Source of the DNA: Chengkuizengella axinellae
GTDB lineage: Bacteria > Bacillota > Bacilli > Paenibacillales > KCTC-33759
Reading direction: 5' to 3'
Length of the DNA: 64,000 nucleotides
Assembly (NCBI RefSeq): GCF_030730905.1
Contig: NZ_JAVAMP010000003.1
Coordinates: forward strand, 230,059 to 294,058
The position numbers and the translations under genes were made by a program. Of this stretch, positions 51,879 through 61,913 are shown in pieces; positions within the stretch are counted from its first letter, which is position 1; every line of letters starts with the position of its first letter. Below the pieces are notes generated by a model. That model was given only the letters and a program-made list of their open reading frames with translations, had not been told where the DNA came from and made no database searches.

Positions 51879-53507
51879 ATGTTATCACCTGCTTTTTTAC
51901 TCATCATTGTTATTGCAATTATCCCCATCATCTTATTTTTTTTCTTTTTTATATACGATAAAAATCAAAGGCAGCACTCCATTTTAAGAAACTATCCGAT
52001 CTTAGGTAGAGTTAGATATTTATTAGAACATACTGGACCGGAGTTCAGACAATATTTATTTGATGGAGATACACAAGGTAAGCCATTTTCTCGAAATGAT
52101 TTTTTAAGTATTATTTTTCCTTCTAAATATCTTGAAACCATTATATCCTTTGGTTCTAAAAAGGATTTTGAACAAAAAGGATACTTTCTAAAGAACGCTT
52201 TGTTTCCAAAGTTAATGAAAGAAATAAAAGTAAACAATCAACATGAAATAGAATCAAAATATTATAAAACGAAAGAGGAAACACTTTTTAAACGAAAAGA
52301 AACCTTTAACAATAAAAAAGTAAAACCTTGGTTGTTGCATGACGACAATATTGTCATAATCGGAGGAAAAACATGTGAGTATCCTTTTCATGTCAAAGGA
52401 TTAGTTGGTATGTCAGGTATGAGTTATGGATCTCTAGGTGAGCATAGTATTGAAACTTTATCAAAAGGTTTAGGTATGTCGGGTGGAACATGGATGAATA
52501 CAGGCGAAGGTGGTGTTTCAGATTATCATTTAACTGGAGATGTGGATATCATCATGCAGATTGGACCTGCAAAATTTGGTGTGCGAACTGATCAAGGTAA
52601 GTTGGACTGGGAAGAATTAAAGCTAAAAGGATCGATACAACAAATAAAAGCATTTGAGTTGAAACTAGGACAAGGAGCGAAGATTCGAGGCGGTCATTTA
52701 CCTGCTGAAAAAAATACTCCAACGATAGCAAAAGCACGAAAGATTAAACCCTACGTTACTGTTGAAAGCCCAAACTCTTTTGAAGAATTTAGAGATTTGC
52801 CAAGCTTATTTGATTTTGTAGATAAAATTAGAGAGACAACGGGAAAACCAGTGGGGATTAAAATGGTGGTTGGTGATGATACGGAGCTGCACACATTTGC
52901 TAAATATATGAAGGGAACAGGGAGAGGACCGGATTTTATTACAGTAGATGGTGGTGAAGGTGGGAGTGGAGCTACTTATCAAGAAATGGCTGACTCTATG
53001 GGTCTGCCTATTAAATCTAGTTTGATGATTACACACTCTGTACTAAAACATTATGGTGTTAGAGATCGGGTTAAAATTATTGCCTCTGGTAAATTGTTCA
53101 CCGCAGATAAGATTGCAATCGCACTGTCCATGGGGGCTGACTTAATTAGTATGGCACGTGCCTATATGATCGTCATTGGATGTATTGGTGCTCAACATTG
53201 TCATAAAAATACTTGTCCTGTAGGTGTTGCAACCACAAATCCAAAACTGCAAAAAGCGCTTGTTATTGAGGACAAAAAATATCGTGTAGCTAACTTTACG
53301 ATTACTTTACGACAAGGATTATATACTTTAGCAGCAGCGGCTGGGCTTGATTGTCCTACCAAATTTAACAGCAATCATGTCGTGTATAAAGATGACCTAG
53401 GAAGAGTGACTCGATTAAAGGATATTGAAAAAGAGATTAATCATAAAGTTTCTTCATTCCATCATGATGAGGCTGCATATGAAAATGATAAAAAAATAAG
53501 TGGATAG
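51879..53507 (+). CDS. FMN-binding glutamate-synthase-like protein (YerD-like)
   Basis: 542-aa protein of the glutamate synthase central/FMN-domain family found as stand-alone proteins such as B. subtilis YerD. An N-terminal membrane helix (AFLLIIVIAIIPIILFFFFF) is followed by the TIM-barrel: GMSGMSYGSLGEHSIETL, WMNTGEGGVSDYHL, RGGHLPAEKNTPTIAKAR, DFITVDGGEGGSGATY and the cysteine-rich GCIGAQHCHKNTCPVGVAT, which in glutamate synthase binds a 3Fe-4S cluster. The glutaminase domain is absent, so it is not itself a full GOGAT. AAAGGAG before the ATG. Reaction unknown. Confidence 0.88.
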   Translation: MLSPAFLLIIVIAIIPIILFFFFFIYDKNQRQHSILRNYPILGRVRYLLEHTGPEFRQYLFDGDTQGKPFSRNDFLSIIFPSKYLETIISFGSKKDFEQKGYFLKNALFPKLMKEIKVNNQHEIESKYYKTKEETLFKRKETFNNKKVKPWLLHDDNIVIIGGKTCEYPFHVKGLVGMSGMSYGSLGEHSIETLSKGLGMSGGTWMNTGEGGVSDYHLTGDVDIIMQIGPAKFGVRTDQGKLDWEELKLKGSIQQIKAFELKLGQGAKIRGGHLPAEKNTPTIAKARKIKPYVTVESPNSFEEFRDLPSLFDFVDKIRETTGKPVGIKMVVGDDTELHTFAKYMKGTGRGPDFITVDGGEGGSGATYQEMADSMGLPIKSSLMITHSVLKHYGVRDRVKIIASGKLFTADKIAIALSMGADLISMARAYMIVIGCIGAQHCHKNTCPVGVATTNPKLQKALVIEDKKYRVANFTITLRQGLYTLAAAAGLDCPTKFNSNHVVYKDDLGRVTRLKDIEKEINHKVSSFHHDEAAYENDKKISG

Positions 53508-53541
53508 ATGTTAAATAAAAATAACACACAAATGAGTTGAT

Positions 53542-53590
53542 TTGACATTTGAAATAATACCTTTTATAATTTCACTGAACGTACGGTTAA
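53542..53590 (+). promoter_or_regulatory. Sigma-A promoter and dyad before tetR
   Basis: TTGACA (53542-53547), 17-bp spacer, TATAAT (53565-53570): a consensus housekeeping promoter. An imperfect dyad around TGAACGTACGGTTA (53575-53588) overlaps the start of transcription and could be an autoregulatory operator. Confidence 0.75.
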
Positions 53591-53615
53591 TGAAAATCAG
53601 AAAGTAGCTGATGGA

Positions 53616-54242
53616 ATGACGAAGAAACCAACAAATAGAGACCTACAGGCAGAAGAGCGTCGTAAACAACTTCTTCAAGCATCTAAAGAGTTGTTTGCAA
53701 AACAAGGATTTCATGCAACTCCGATTCGAAGCATCAACCGCAGTATTGGAATGGCAGATGGGCTAATCTATCATTATTTTCCAAAGGGGAAACAACAAAT
53801 TTTGGAGACCATTGTGGAAGACTCTTTTACAAGTCGTTCTGAGATTCTTGCGCAGCAGCTTTCTGGTTTAATTACGAAAGAAGTTCCACTAAAGCAAGCT
53901 TTAATCATTTTTATAGAGCGTATGAATGAAATGGTTTTGTCTGATCAACTGTCAGCGCTTATCATGTTTAGAGAAAGGGCTTATTTAAGTGATGATTTTG
54001 TAGAAAAATTAGGTGTTATGATTATAAATCGATTAGACTGGTTGGCAAATTTTCTAAATGAGCGTCATGAAGCTGGTGAGATAGAACAATTGGACTTTCA
54101 AATTGCAGCAAAACAAATTACATCTATAAATTTTATTCTTATTGTTAAAGAAATGTTAGGACTTAATGTTATTCTAGAATCCAAACAGGAATTTATTGAG
54201 AAATCTGTGGATCAACTAGTGAAGTTCTGGGAGAAAAAATAG
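53616..54242 (+). CDS. TetR family regulator
   Basis: 208-aa TetR-type repressor: helix-turn-helix in ELFAKQGFHATPIRSINRSI, then GMADGLIYHYFPKGKQQILE; the C-terminal ligand domain is not diagnostic. It stands directly ahead of the YhgE/Pip-family gene in the same direction, as B. subtilis yhgD stands by yhgE, and the intergenic region has repeated operator-like sequences, so it probably controls that gene. The ATG has only a weak GATGGA site. Confidence 0.88.
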   Translation: MTKKPTNRDLQAEERRKQLLQASKELFAKQGFHATPIRSINRSIGMADGLIYHYFPKGKQQILETIVEDSFTSRSEILAQQLSGLITKEVPLKQALIIFIERMNEMVLSDQLSALIMFRERAYLSDDFVEKLGVMIINRLDWLANFLNERHEAGEIEQLDFQIAAKQITSINFILIVKEMLGLNVILESKQEFIEKSVDQLVKFWEKK

Positions 54243-54270
54243 GATGAATATATAGCCTATTTTTTATTAT

Positions 54271-54360
54271 TTTTCACCGAATGCTCAATGAAATGCATTT
54301 TGTTTTCTAATTTTTCACCAATATTTTTCTGTTTAATTATTCACCGAATGTTCAATCAAA
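54271..54360. promoter_or_regulatory. Repeated operator-like motif upstream of yhgE-like gene
   Basis: Two copies of the motif TTCACCGAATGYTCAATS (54273-54290 and 54340-54357) and a partial copy TTTTTCACCAAT (54311-54322) lie between tetR and the YhgE-like gene. GAATGTTCAATC resembles half-palindromic TetR-family sites. Spacing of the full copies is 67 bp. Confidence 0.6.
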
Positions 54361-54394
54361 AAAAGAATCAATACATCTAGAGTGAGGTGACAGA

Positions 54395-56608
54395 ATGAGT
54401 GGCGTAAGGCTTGCTTATAAAGATTTAAAACATATGTGGTCAACCAAGATTTTAAGGACATCCTTAATTGTGGCTATGTTATTGCCCCTTTTATATAATT
54501 TTGTATATTTGTGGGCTTACTGGGACCCAGAAGACAACATAGATGAATTACCTTTAGCAGTTATAAATAAAGATATAGGAACAGTAAATGAGGGGGAAAA
54601 TGTTAATTTAGGAGAAGATCTTGTAGAACAGTTACTTGATGACGACCAGACAAACTGGACTCTGCTCCCAGAAGATCAAACAGAGAAAAGCATTCTTTCA
54701 GAAGGATATGTTTTAATTTTAAACATTCCAAGTGATTTTTCAGAAAAAGCGTTGAGTGTTGGCAGTGATCACCCCCAAAGTGCCACCCTTACCTATATTT
54801 TCAGTGAAGGTTCTAATGCTATATCTGCTAAAATCTCAAATGCCATAATAGATCAGGTAGAAACAAAGTTAGATCAGGAATTATCTACTCGTTATTTAGA
54901 GATTATTTATGAGAATGTATTGAATGGGGGGGAGGGATTACAGGAAGCGGCAGATGGAGCACAATTATTAGCAGAGGCTGTGGATAAAGCACATAGTGGT
55001 TCGAATGAATTATCTGATGGCTTAGTGTTAAGCAGTAGTGGAATGGAGGAGCTATCAGATGGACTTACACAATTGTTAAATGGGGCTAATCAACTTGAAA
55101 ATGGAATTATCCAGTTAAATACATCTGTTAATCTAGCTTCTGATGGAGCGAATGAAATATCAGACGAATTAGAAGCTGCACACGTAGATCTTAGCAATTT
55201 ATCGAATTCATTAGAAACATTTAATTCAAATCTCAATCATTCGATTGAAGGAATACAAGATTCAATTCGTGGCGTGAATGAGACAATCACTGTCATCCAA
55301 AATTTAAAAGAGGATGTACAGAAATTACAAGAAGATCTAACAGAGCCTTTTGAAGATCCAATAGAAAATCAAAGAAAGCGAATAGATGAGGCCATTATAT
55401 TAGTTGAAAATATAATAGAGGATAACCCTGAATGGAAAGAAAATGAACAGCTTGGCTCAGTTGTGGAATCTCTAGAGAAAGCTATTGATTATCAAGAGCA
55501 AATCAAACAAGATCGAGATGAAGTAAGTAGAAGTTACAACCGTTTAATAAAACAGTTATCTCTAGTTGAGGAAGAATTAAAGGAAACAAACGAAGAATTA
55601 ATCCTTGAATTAGAAACAATACAGGAAGATTTGTTGAGTTTACAAATAGATATTGAGAATACAGAGAATAATTTGAACGAGCGAATAGACAAAATTGCAG
55701 CAATTCCAAATCAATTACAAACAGTAGCCGAAGGAACAAATCAACTTCAGGAGGGCAGTACACTTTTAGTAGAAGGTTTAAATGAATTCTCAAATGGTTT
55801 TTCTAAGTTGCAGGCAGGAAACGATCAGTTGCTGCTGGGATCAAATGCTTTAAAAGATGGCTTAGATGAAATTAAAAAAGGTCAATATGAATTAGCGGAT
55901 GGTTTGAATGAAGCTGCACAATTAGCTGCAAAGGACGGAAAATCAGATCAGCGAATTGACGTTATTGTAGATCCTTTGTTAGTTGAAGAGAAAAATTTAC
56001 ATCCGGTCCTTAATAATGGAACAGGATTTGCACCCTATTTTATTGCCTTATCATTATGGGTAGGATCGTTAGTATTATTTCTTGCGATCGATATAAAAAC
56101 AGTGTCTGCTATGCCTAAACGTCCGTCATCTTATATTGTGAATAAATATCTCAAGCTTACATCAGTCAGTTTAGTTCAGGCAGTCATTTCTGTATTTATT
56201 TTGCTGACAGGATTACAATTAGATCTTTCCATGACACCTATTCATCTGTATGGCTTTGTTATTTTGATGGGATTTGTATATACAGCTATATTGTTTATGA
56301 TCACATATATACTTGGGAATGATGCAGGCAGAGTTGTTGCTATTCTTTTATTGATGGCGCAGCTAACATCCAGTTCAGGTTCATATCCAGTAGTTTTGCA
56401 ACCAGGTCTATTCGAGTTCATTGCTCCCTATTTACCTATGACTTATGCAGTTGAAGGATTAAGAAATATTATTTCTATCGGAGATATGAATAGTCTAATG
56501 ACAGAAAGTTTGATTCTCTGTGGTTTTGGAGTAGGTGCGCTGCTGTTGTTATATGTCATTAAAAGAAAATCATTTCTTCATGAGATTGAAGAGAGAGAGT
56601 TATCCTAA
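54395..56608 (+). CDS. YhgE/Pip domain membrane protein
   Basis: 737-aa protein of the YhgE/phage-infection-protein family, related to ABC-2 permeases and the ESX/T7SS EsaA group. One N-terminal TM (ILRTSLIVAMLLPLLYNFVY), a large extracellular region (about 45-540) with typical heptad-like Gly/Asp repeats (LSDGLTQLLNGANQLENG, LKDGLDEIKKGQYELADGLN) and long coiled coil, then five C-terminal TMs. Serves as a phage receptor in lactococci; the normal role is uncertain. GAGGTG before the ATG. Regulated with the TetR gene upstream, by context. Confidence 0.9.
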   Translation: MSGVRLAYKDLKHMWSTKILRTSLIVAMLLPLLYNFVYLWAYWDPEDNIDELPLAVINKDIGTVNEGENVNLGEDLVEQLLDDDQTNWTLLPEDQTEKSILSEGYVLILNIPSDFSEKALSVGSDHPQSATLTYIFSEGSNAISAKISNAIIDQVETKLDQELSTRYLEIIYENVLNGGEGLQEAADGAQLLAEAVDKAHSGSNELSDGLVLSSSGMEELSDGLTQLLNGANQLENGIIQLNTSVNLASDGANEISDELEAAHVDLSNLSNSLETFNSNLNHSIEGIQDSIRGVNETITVIQNLKEDVQKLQEDLTEPFEDPIENQRKRIDEAIILVENIIEDNPEWKENEQLGSVVESLEKAIDYQEQIKQDRDEVSRSYNRLIKQLSLVEEELKETNEELILELETIQEDLLSLQIDIENTENNLNERIDKIAAIPNQLQTVAEGTNQLQEGSTLLVEGLNEFSNGFSKLQAGNDQLLLGSNALKDGLDEIKKGQYELADGLNEAAQLAAKDGKSDQRIDVIVDPLLVEEKNLHPVLNNGTGFAPYFIALSLWVGSLVLFLAIDIKTVSAMPKRPSSYIVNKYLKLTSVSLVQAVISVFILLTGLQLDLSMTPIHLYGFVILMGFVYTAILFMITYILGNDAGRVVAILLLMAQLTSSSGSYPVVLQPGLFEFIAPYLPMTYAVEGLRNIISIGDMNSLMTESLILCGFGVGALLLLYVIKRKSFLHEIEERELS

Positions 56609-56743
56609 GTATCCTTTATATTGAAGTTCAGAAGTAAATTTCACAAGTTAAGGAAATGGATCATGTCGATATTTTAGTACCGTCAGGAAAAGATGCTACT
56701 AATCATCTTTCAGATGTAACAAATATAAAGAAGGATGTGTGGT

Positions 56744-56782
56744 CGAGAGTCATGAACTATTCAATGACTCTCGATTTTTTTT
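56744..56782 (+). terminator. Terminator after yhgE-like gene
   Basis: Stem CGAGAGTCAT / ATGACTCTCG with ten-base loop and a run of eight T. Confidence 0.88.
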
Positions 56783-56891
56783 GATTTTTCTCTTTGACAT
56801 CAAAAAGAAACTAGATTATGGATAAAAAAATAGGTTGGGGAATAAGTTGAAAAGTAAGTAAATTTATTCTATGAAAGGGGATATATTTACC

Positions 56892-59800
56892 TTGAAAAAA
56901 GTTTCTTTGTTGTTATGTTTGAGTTTTATTTTAGTAAGTACTTACATTTTAAAAGAAAACACAGTTCATGCTATTGAACAGTGGGAAAAAAGAACGGAGT
57001 TATCACATGCAAGAGGCGAGTTGGGCGTGGCAGAGATTGATGATTTGATTTATGTTGTAGGAGGAGATACAGATCAAACAATTGATGTATACAACCCAAC
57101 TACCGATTCATGGAATTATAACCTTACTACGCTTCCTAATGGGAGAGAGAGAACAGATTTTGGGGTAGCTGCGATAGGAACAAAGATTTATGTTGTAGGA
57201 GGAGATAATGGTACTGACACTAATATGGTTGATATTTTTGATACTACAACACAATTATGGATTACTGGTGCAGATATGCCGACAGCTAGATCAGGTTTAT
57301 CACTAACAGCAGTAGGAAATAAGATATATGCCATGGGCGGTTGGCAGCAATTAAATACGGTAGAAGTTTATGATGTTGTAAATGATTCTTGGGAAGATGT
57401 CTCAGATGGTATTTCTCAGATGCCTACGGGTAGATCTTACTTAAGTTTAGTCACAGTAGAAAAGATGATTTATGCCATTGGAGGTTATATTTCTGGTGAT
57501 GGTGATAAGCAAACTGTTGAAGTATACAATACTGATAATAATACATGGGCAGCTGCTTCTGATGGTATCGATCAATTAGACATGGGTAGATCAGGAATAG
57601 GCACAGTATTATTAGATGGGAAAATATATGCTATTGGTGGTGAGAGTGCCGATGGTTTATTTAATACAGTTGAAGTATACGATATTTCAACAAATACTTG
57701 GAGTTATATTTCACCTATGAACAATGGCAGGATTGGTTTAAGTTCAACGGTTGTAAATGGAGAGATTTTTGCTATTGGGGGATATAACGATCAAGAGCAT
57801 GTATTGGATGTAGAGGTATATGCCCCTACAATTAGTGTAGATAATACAGCGCCTACTATAACATTAACAACGGATGGAAATGTGGATTGGTCACAATCTG
57901 CATCAACAACAGCCATTATAACGGATGATGATAGTGGTATAGCGGAAGATACATTAGAATTTTCTTGGTCAAAATCAAACACAAACGCATCAGGGTGGTC
58001 AATTTTTACTAGTGGAGATTTGTTAGCACTGGATAGTGTCACTGGCACCTATTATTTGCATATTCGAGCTGAGGATAAAGCAGGGAATAAAGCAACGTTT
58101 GTTTCCAATCTTTTTTTAATAGATAATAAAGCACCGATTATCCAATATGGAACAGATGGAAGTGCAACATGGTCTCAAATGGTATCAACAACAGTTACAG
58201 TAAAAGATGATGAAAGTAATATTGATTCAGGAACACTAGAATATGCCTGGTCAGATTCAATTAGTGAACCAGTTAACGGATGGTCAGGTTTCACTTCCGG
58301 AGAAGAATTAACATTGGAAAATGTCACAGGCACCTATTATTTGCATGTAAGAGCAGAAGATAACGTAGGTAACCATAAAACAGAGGTGTCTGGCCAGTTT
58401 TTATTAGATAACACAGAACCAGTGATCTCAATTACACCAAATGGCAACGATGCATGGTCTCAAACCCAGGCAACGACTGTCACAGTAACGGATGATCATA
58501 GCGGAGTGGATACTTCTACACTAGAATACGTATGGTCTGATTCATCTAGTCCACCAGTAGACGGATGGTCAGTTTTCAATAGTGGGGATGAATTAACATT
58601 ACAAAGTGAAACAGGAGTTTATTATCTGCATGTTCGTGCGGAGGATGAAGCAGGTAACCAAAAAACACAAGTTTCAAGCCATTTTTTAGTAGATAATGTA
58701 GAATTAGTCATTACTTATGATCCGGTAGATAATGGTACATGGTCGCAATCTCAATCCACTCATGTAACCGTCACAGATGATCACAGTGGTGCAGCTGCTG
58801 ACAGCTTAGAATATGTATGGTCCGATTCTGTAAATCTACCAGTAGATGGATGGTCAACCTTCAATAACGGAGATAAGTTAACTTTAGAGCATTCTACAGG
58901 TACTTATTATCTTCATGTAAGAGCAGAAGATAATGCAGGAAATCAGAAAACAGGAGTATCAGGTCAGTTTTTATTAGATAACACAGAACCGGTGATCTCA
59001 ATTACCCCAAATGAAAATAGTACATGGTCTCAATCACAATCAACGATCGTCACTGTAACAGATAATAACAGCGGGATAGTAAACGATACCCTAGAGTATG
59101 TTTGGTCAGACTCACTGAATGCACCAGTAGATGGATGGTTAGGTTTCAATAGTGGAGATAAAATAAAATTAGAAAATGAAACGGGTAATTACTATCTATA
59201 TGTTCGAGTTGAAGATGAGGTAGGAAATCAGAACACTGAAGTGTCCGAACAGTTTTTAATAGACAATACAGAACCTACAATATCTTTTGCACCAAATGGT
59301 AACAATGCATGGTCCCAAACCCAAACAACCACCGTCACAGTAACGGATGATCACAGTGGAGTGGATGAAAACAACTTAGAATATGTATGGTCAGACTCTA
59401 CAGATATACCTGCAAATGGCTGGTCAAGTTTCAGCAATGGTGAAGAATTAACATTAGAAAGTGAAACAGGTGCTTACTATCTACATGTTCGAGCAGAGGA
59501 TGCAGAGGGAAATCAGAGCTTAGGTAGATCTGAAGCTTTTGTAATAGACAATATTTTACCTAGTCTTGAAGTGAGTATGATAAAAGAAGACAATTCAACC
59601 TATGACAATGATACATGGACAAATCAGAGTGTAACAGTGAGTTTAACGGCAGATGATGAAAGCAGTTCAACTAGTATACAGTGGTCGGAGGATAATGGTC
59701 AAAATTGGATTGATTACATTCAACCATTGGAGTTAGTAGAAGAAAAAGAGTATGTATTACAATTTAGAGCATTAGACGAATCAGGAAATGAAAGTCATGA

Positions 59801-60632
59801 GTCGAGAATGGTTAAAGTGGATAAAACTGCACCAATCATCAAAGGCGTGTCCAATGGAGTAACTTATACCAAAACGGTAACACCATATACTGAAGAGACT
59901 AATATCAAAGACGTCACTTTATTAAAAAATAATAAACAAGTGGATGGTTATCAATTAGGAGATACAATTAGCAAGAACAGTACTTATACGTTAATTGTTG
60001 AGGATTATGCGGGGAATATCACTGAAATCACATTTAGAAAGAAGCAAAGTGGTTCTAATCCGGGAAATTCGAATGATAATAAAAACGATGATGCTAATGA
60101 ATACGAAGAAGAAGATGAATCTATAACGTCAGAAGAAAAATTTGAAGAGTTAAAAAAAGCTGGAATATTTAGTGGATATGAAGATGGTTTACCCCATTTA
60201 GAAGATATTTCAACAAGAGAACAAGTAGTTAAAGTGATCGTCCTATTATTTGGGGTGGATTATCAAAACTCGGATCTAATACCATTTTATAATGATGTGG
60301 ATAACGATCGTTGGTCGTATAACCATATTCAAGCAGCAACAATAGAAGGGATTGTAGAAGGAATTGGAAAAGAATTATTCGATCCTTTGAATGAAGTTAC
60401 AATTGAGCAGTACATTAAAATGCTTGTTGAAGGATATGCGCTGAGAAATGGATTAGAAATTGATGAGGATGCTACTGTAGAAAATGGGAAGGTAAGTCAA
60501 TGGGCGCAAAAATATGTTGCAGCTGCACTTGATTGGGGGATATTCGAGGAGCAAGAGGATTATACTTTGGATGCACCACGTTATTTATTGGTAGATGGAG
60601 CTTATATCATACATCAAAAGTTGCAAGAGTAG
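56892..60632 (+). CDS. Surface protein: kelch propeller, Ig-like repeats, SLH domains
   Basis: About 1246-aa exported protein. Signal peptide (KKVSLLLCLSFILVSTYIL); a six-bladed kelch propeller (about 30-310; recurring IYVVGGD, YAMGGW, YAIGGE and NSWED); six tandem Ig-like units of 94-95 residues (LEYVWSDS, then GTYYLHVRAEDNAGN); two diverged Ig-like units; a Ser/Asn/Glu linker; and SLH-type domains at the C-terminus (ISTREQVVKVIVLLFGV, VTIEQYIKMLVEGYAL) that bind secondary cell-wall polymer. TTG 56892 follows AAAGGGG; the ATG at 56871 has no site. It probably is a cell-surface adhesin or carbohydrate-binding protein; ligand unknown. Confidence 0.88.
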   Translation: MKKVSLLLCLSFILVSTYILKENTVHAIEQWEKRTELSHARGELGVAEIDDLIYVVGGDTDQTIDVYNPTTDSWNYNLTTLPNGRERTDFGVAAIGTKIYVVGGDNGTDTNMVDIFDTTTQLWITGADMPTARSGLSLTAVGNKIYAMGGWQQLNTVEVYDVVNDSWEDVSDGISQMPTGRSYLSLVTVEKMIYAIGGYISGDGDKQTVEVYNTDNNTWAAASDGIDQLDMGRSGIGTVLLDGKIYAIGGESADGLFNTVEVYDISTNTWSYISPMNNGRIGLSSTVVNGEIFAIGGYNDQEHVLDVEVYAPTISVDNTAPTITLTTDGNVDWSQSASTTAIITDDDSGIAEDTLEFSWSKSNTNASGWSIFTSGDLLALDSVTGTYYLHIRAEDKAGNKATFVSNLFLIDNKAPIIQYGTDGSATWSQMVSTTVTVKDDESNIDSGTLEYAWSDSISEPVNGWSGFTSGEELTLENVTGTYYLHVRAEDNVGNHKTEVSGQFLLDNTEPVISITPNGNDAWSQTQATTVTVTDDHSGVDTSTLEYVWSDSSSPPVDGWSVFNSGDELTLQSETGVYYLHVRAEDEAGNQKTQVSSHFLVDNVELVITYDPVDNGTWSQSQSTHVTVTDDHSGAAADSLEYVWSDSVNLPVDGWSTFNNGDKLTLEHSTGTYYLHVRAEDNAGNQKTGVSGQFLLDNTEPVISITPNENSTWSQSQSTIVTVTDNNSGIVNDTLEYVWSDSLNAPVDGWLGFNSGDKIKLENETGNYYLYVRVEDEVGNQNTEVSEQFLIDNTEPTISFAPNGNNAWSQTQTTTVTVTDDHSGVDENNLEYVWSDSTDIPANGWSSFSNGEELTLESETGAYYLHVRAEDAEGNQSLGRSEAFVIDNILPSLEVSMIKEDNSTYDNDTWTNQSVTVSLTADDESSSTSIQWSEDNGQNWIDYIQPLELVEEKEYVLQFRALDESGNESHESRMVKVDKTAPIIKGVSNGVTYTKTVTPYTEETNIKDVTLLKNNKQVDGYQLGDTISKNSTYTLIVEDYAGNITEITFRKKQSGSNPGNSNDNKNDDANEYEEEDESITSEEKFEELKKAGIFSGYEDGLPHLEDISTREQVVKVIVLLFGVDYQNSDLIPFYNDVDNDRWSYNHIQAATIEGIVEGIGKELFDPLNEVTIEQYIKMLVEGYALRNGLEIDEDATVENGKVSQWAQKYVAAALDWGIFEEQEDYTLDAPRYLLVDGAYIIHQKLQE
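57840..59546 (+). repeat. Six tandem coding repeats, 285-bp period
   Basis: Units begin at GAT codons at 57840, 58122, 58407, 58692, 58977 and 59262, and the next diverged unit starts at 59547. One interval is 282 bp and five are exactly 285 bp. Each encodes an Ig-like domain of the kelch/SLH protein. Some inner units share near-identical DNA, pointing to recent duplication or gene conversion. Confidence 0.9.
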
Positions 60633-60712
60633 AAGGAAAGGTTAGAGCAGACCTTAAACAAGGCAAAAATACCCTCTGAAAACAAGATTATCTTAATTTT
60701 ATGGTAAACAAA

Positions 60713-60752
60713 AAGAATCCACTTTGAAAAAAGATTGATCAAAGTGGATTCT
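60713..60752 (+). terminator. Terminator after the SLH protein
   Basis: Stem AGAATCCACTTTGA / TCAAAGTGGATTCT; the T-run is short. Confidence 0.75.
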
Positions 60753-60921
60753 AAATTTGAGGTAGACTATTTATTTTCTATAAAAGAGACTGATCATTTT
60801 ATAGTCTTTCTTCTTATACAATCGCGCCATTTTGTTGAAGATATCGAACTGTGTTGGTCTGTTGAAACAGCTCATATTTAGCAAATGCATACTGATAATA
60901 TATTTATTATAAAAAAACTGA

Positions 60922-61260
60922 TTACTCTATTAATATTAGGTTTTCTTCAGTTTCTGAATATATATGTAATATTTCAGCATCTGAAAAAAGTTCATCATGT
61001 CTATATGTAATCGTGTAAAATTGACTTTCTTCTAATAAATACCAAGAGGTTTCATTATTAAGTTCAAATATAAACGGGTTTTTAAGATCATACAAAAATT
61101 TTGCTTTAACCTGAAATTTATTATCTATTATATCTTTCTCTAATACCAATATAGATGAAATTGAGGGTTTATTACGATCTTCAACATATGAAAGAACTCC
61201 AAAATATAAGACAGTTAATATTAATGCAATAGTGGTTATTATATGCATTTTTCTTATCAT
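60922..61260 (-). CDS. Small membrane-anchored hypothetical protein
   Basis: 112-aa protein with one N-terminal membrane helix (IITTIALILTVLYFGVLSYV) and an outside domain of beta-type sequence (VKAKFLYDLKNPFIFELN). No recognised family. AAAGGGGTGAT stands before the ATG on the minus strand. It lies in a region of scattered single genes between terminators. Confidence 0.6.
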   Translation of the reverse strand: MIRKMHIITTIALILTVLYFGVLSYVEDRNKPSISSILVLEKDIIDNKFQVKAKFLYDLKNPFIFELNNETSWYLLEESQFYTITYRHDELFSDAEILHIYSETEENLILIE

Positions 61261-61383
61261 ATGATCACCCCTTTAATGGAGATATTATACAATAATTTAT
61301 AAATCTATACTACATTAAGAAAATTAATGAACTAAAACCACTATACTAAAGGAAATGGGATAGAACTTTTTAACGATAAACAA

Positions 61384-61424
61384 AGCCTAATTTCTCACTT
61401 ATAATACCGAAAAAATAGGCTTTA
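61384..61424. terminator. Terminator-like hairpin
   Basis: AAGCCTA / TAGGCTT stem with a long loop between two minus-strand hypothetical genes. Confidence 0.55.
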
Positions 61425-61471
61425 GTTACTTCCATAAAAGCGCCCTTTGGAATAACAAATGTGTGTTTAAG

Positions 61472-61837
61472 TTATGTATTGGAAAGATTCTCGATCGCTT
61501 GAACAGCTAGCTCTAATGCTTTAATCCTTCTTTCTAATAGTGTCCTTTGAGGACTACCTACCTTTGACCTAGCATAACTGTTCTCAATTGATGGGAATAA
61601 ACCTTCAAGAACATCGCGAGCTTTCACTATATCAATTTGGGTATAATGATGAGGTTTTTTATCCCAAACGTTTTCTAGTATAGCTAATCCGATGCGAACA
61701 GCTCTAAGCCGTTTCTTTACTAGAGTAGTATTTGCGCCTTTCTGAATCATTTGTGACAAGGCATTTTCTAGTTTGCTGATTGTCGATTGTAATGATTTTA
61801 TTGATTCTAATTTATCTATATTTGATACTTTCTCCAT
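61472..61837 (-). CDS. Helical hypothetical protein, 121 aa
   Basis: Soluble, highly helical protein with two coiled-coil-like stretches (LQSTISKLENALSQMIQKG and LERRIKALELAVQAIENL). The middle part HYTQIDIVKARDVLEGLFPSI is not known to me. A clear ribosome site (AAAGGATAG) precedes the ATG. Function unknown; neighbouring genes do not inform. Confidence 0.6.
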   Translation of the reverse strand: MEKVSNIDKLESIKSLQSTISKLENALSQMIQKGANTTLVKKRLRAVRIGLAILENVWDKKPHHYTQIDIVKARDVLEGLFPSIENSYARSKVGSPQRTLLERRIKALELAVQAIENLSNT

Positions 61838-61913
61838 GTTAATACTATCCTTTCATCTTGGGGTAGCGTCAGGAAAATGCGGAATTACAACGTTAAACAA
61901 ATTATAGAACAAA

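Noticed and set aside
56655..56785. Short open frame (begins MDHVDILVPSGKDA) after the yhgE-like gene
   Set aside because: It has no ribosome binding site, runs into the terminator hairpin and shows no recognised family. It could be a gene remnant, but evidence is too weak to list.
57840..59546. Regularly spaced repeats that could suggest a CRISPR-like array
   Set aside because: The period is 285 bp and each unit is coding in one frame; no short repeats with unique spacers.
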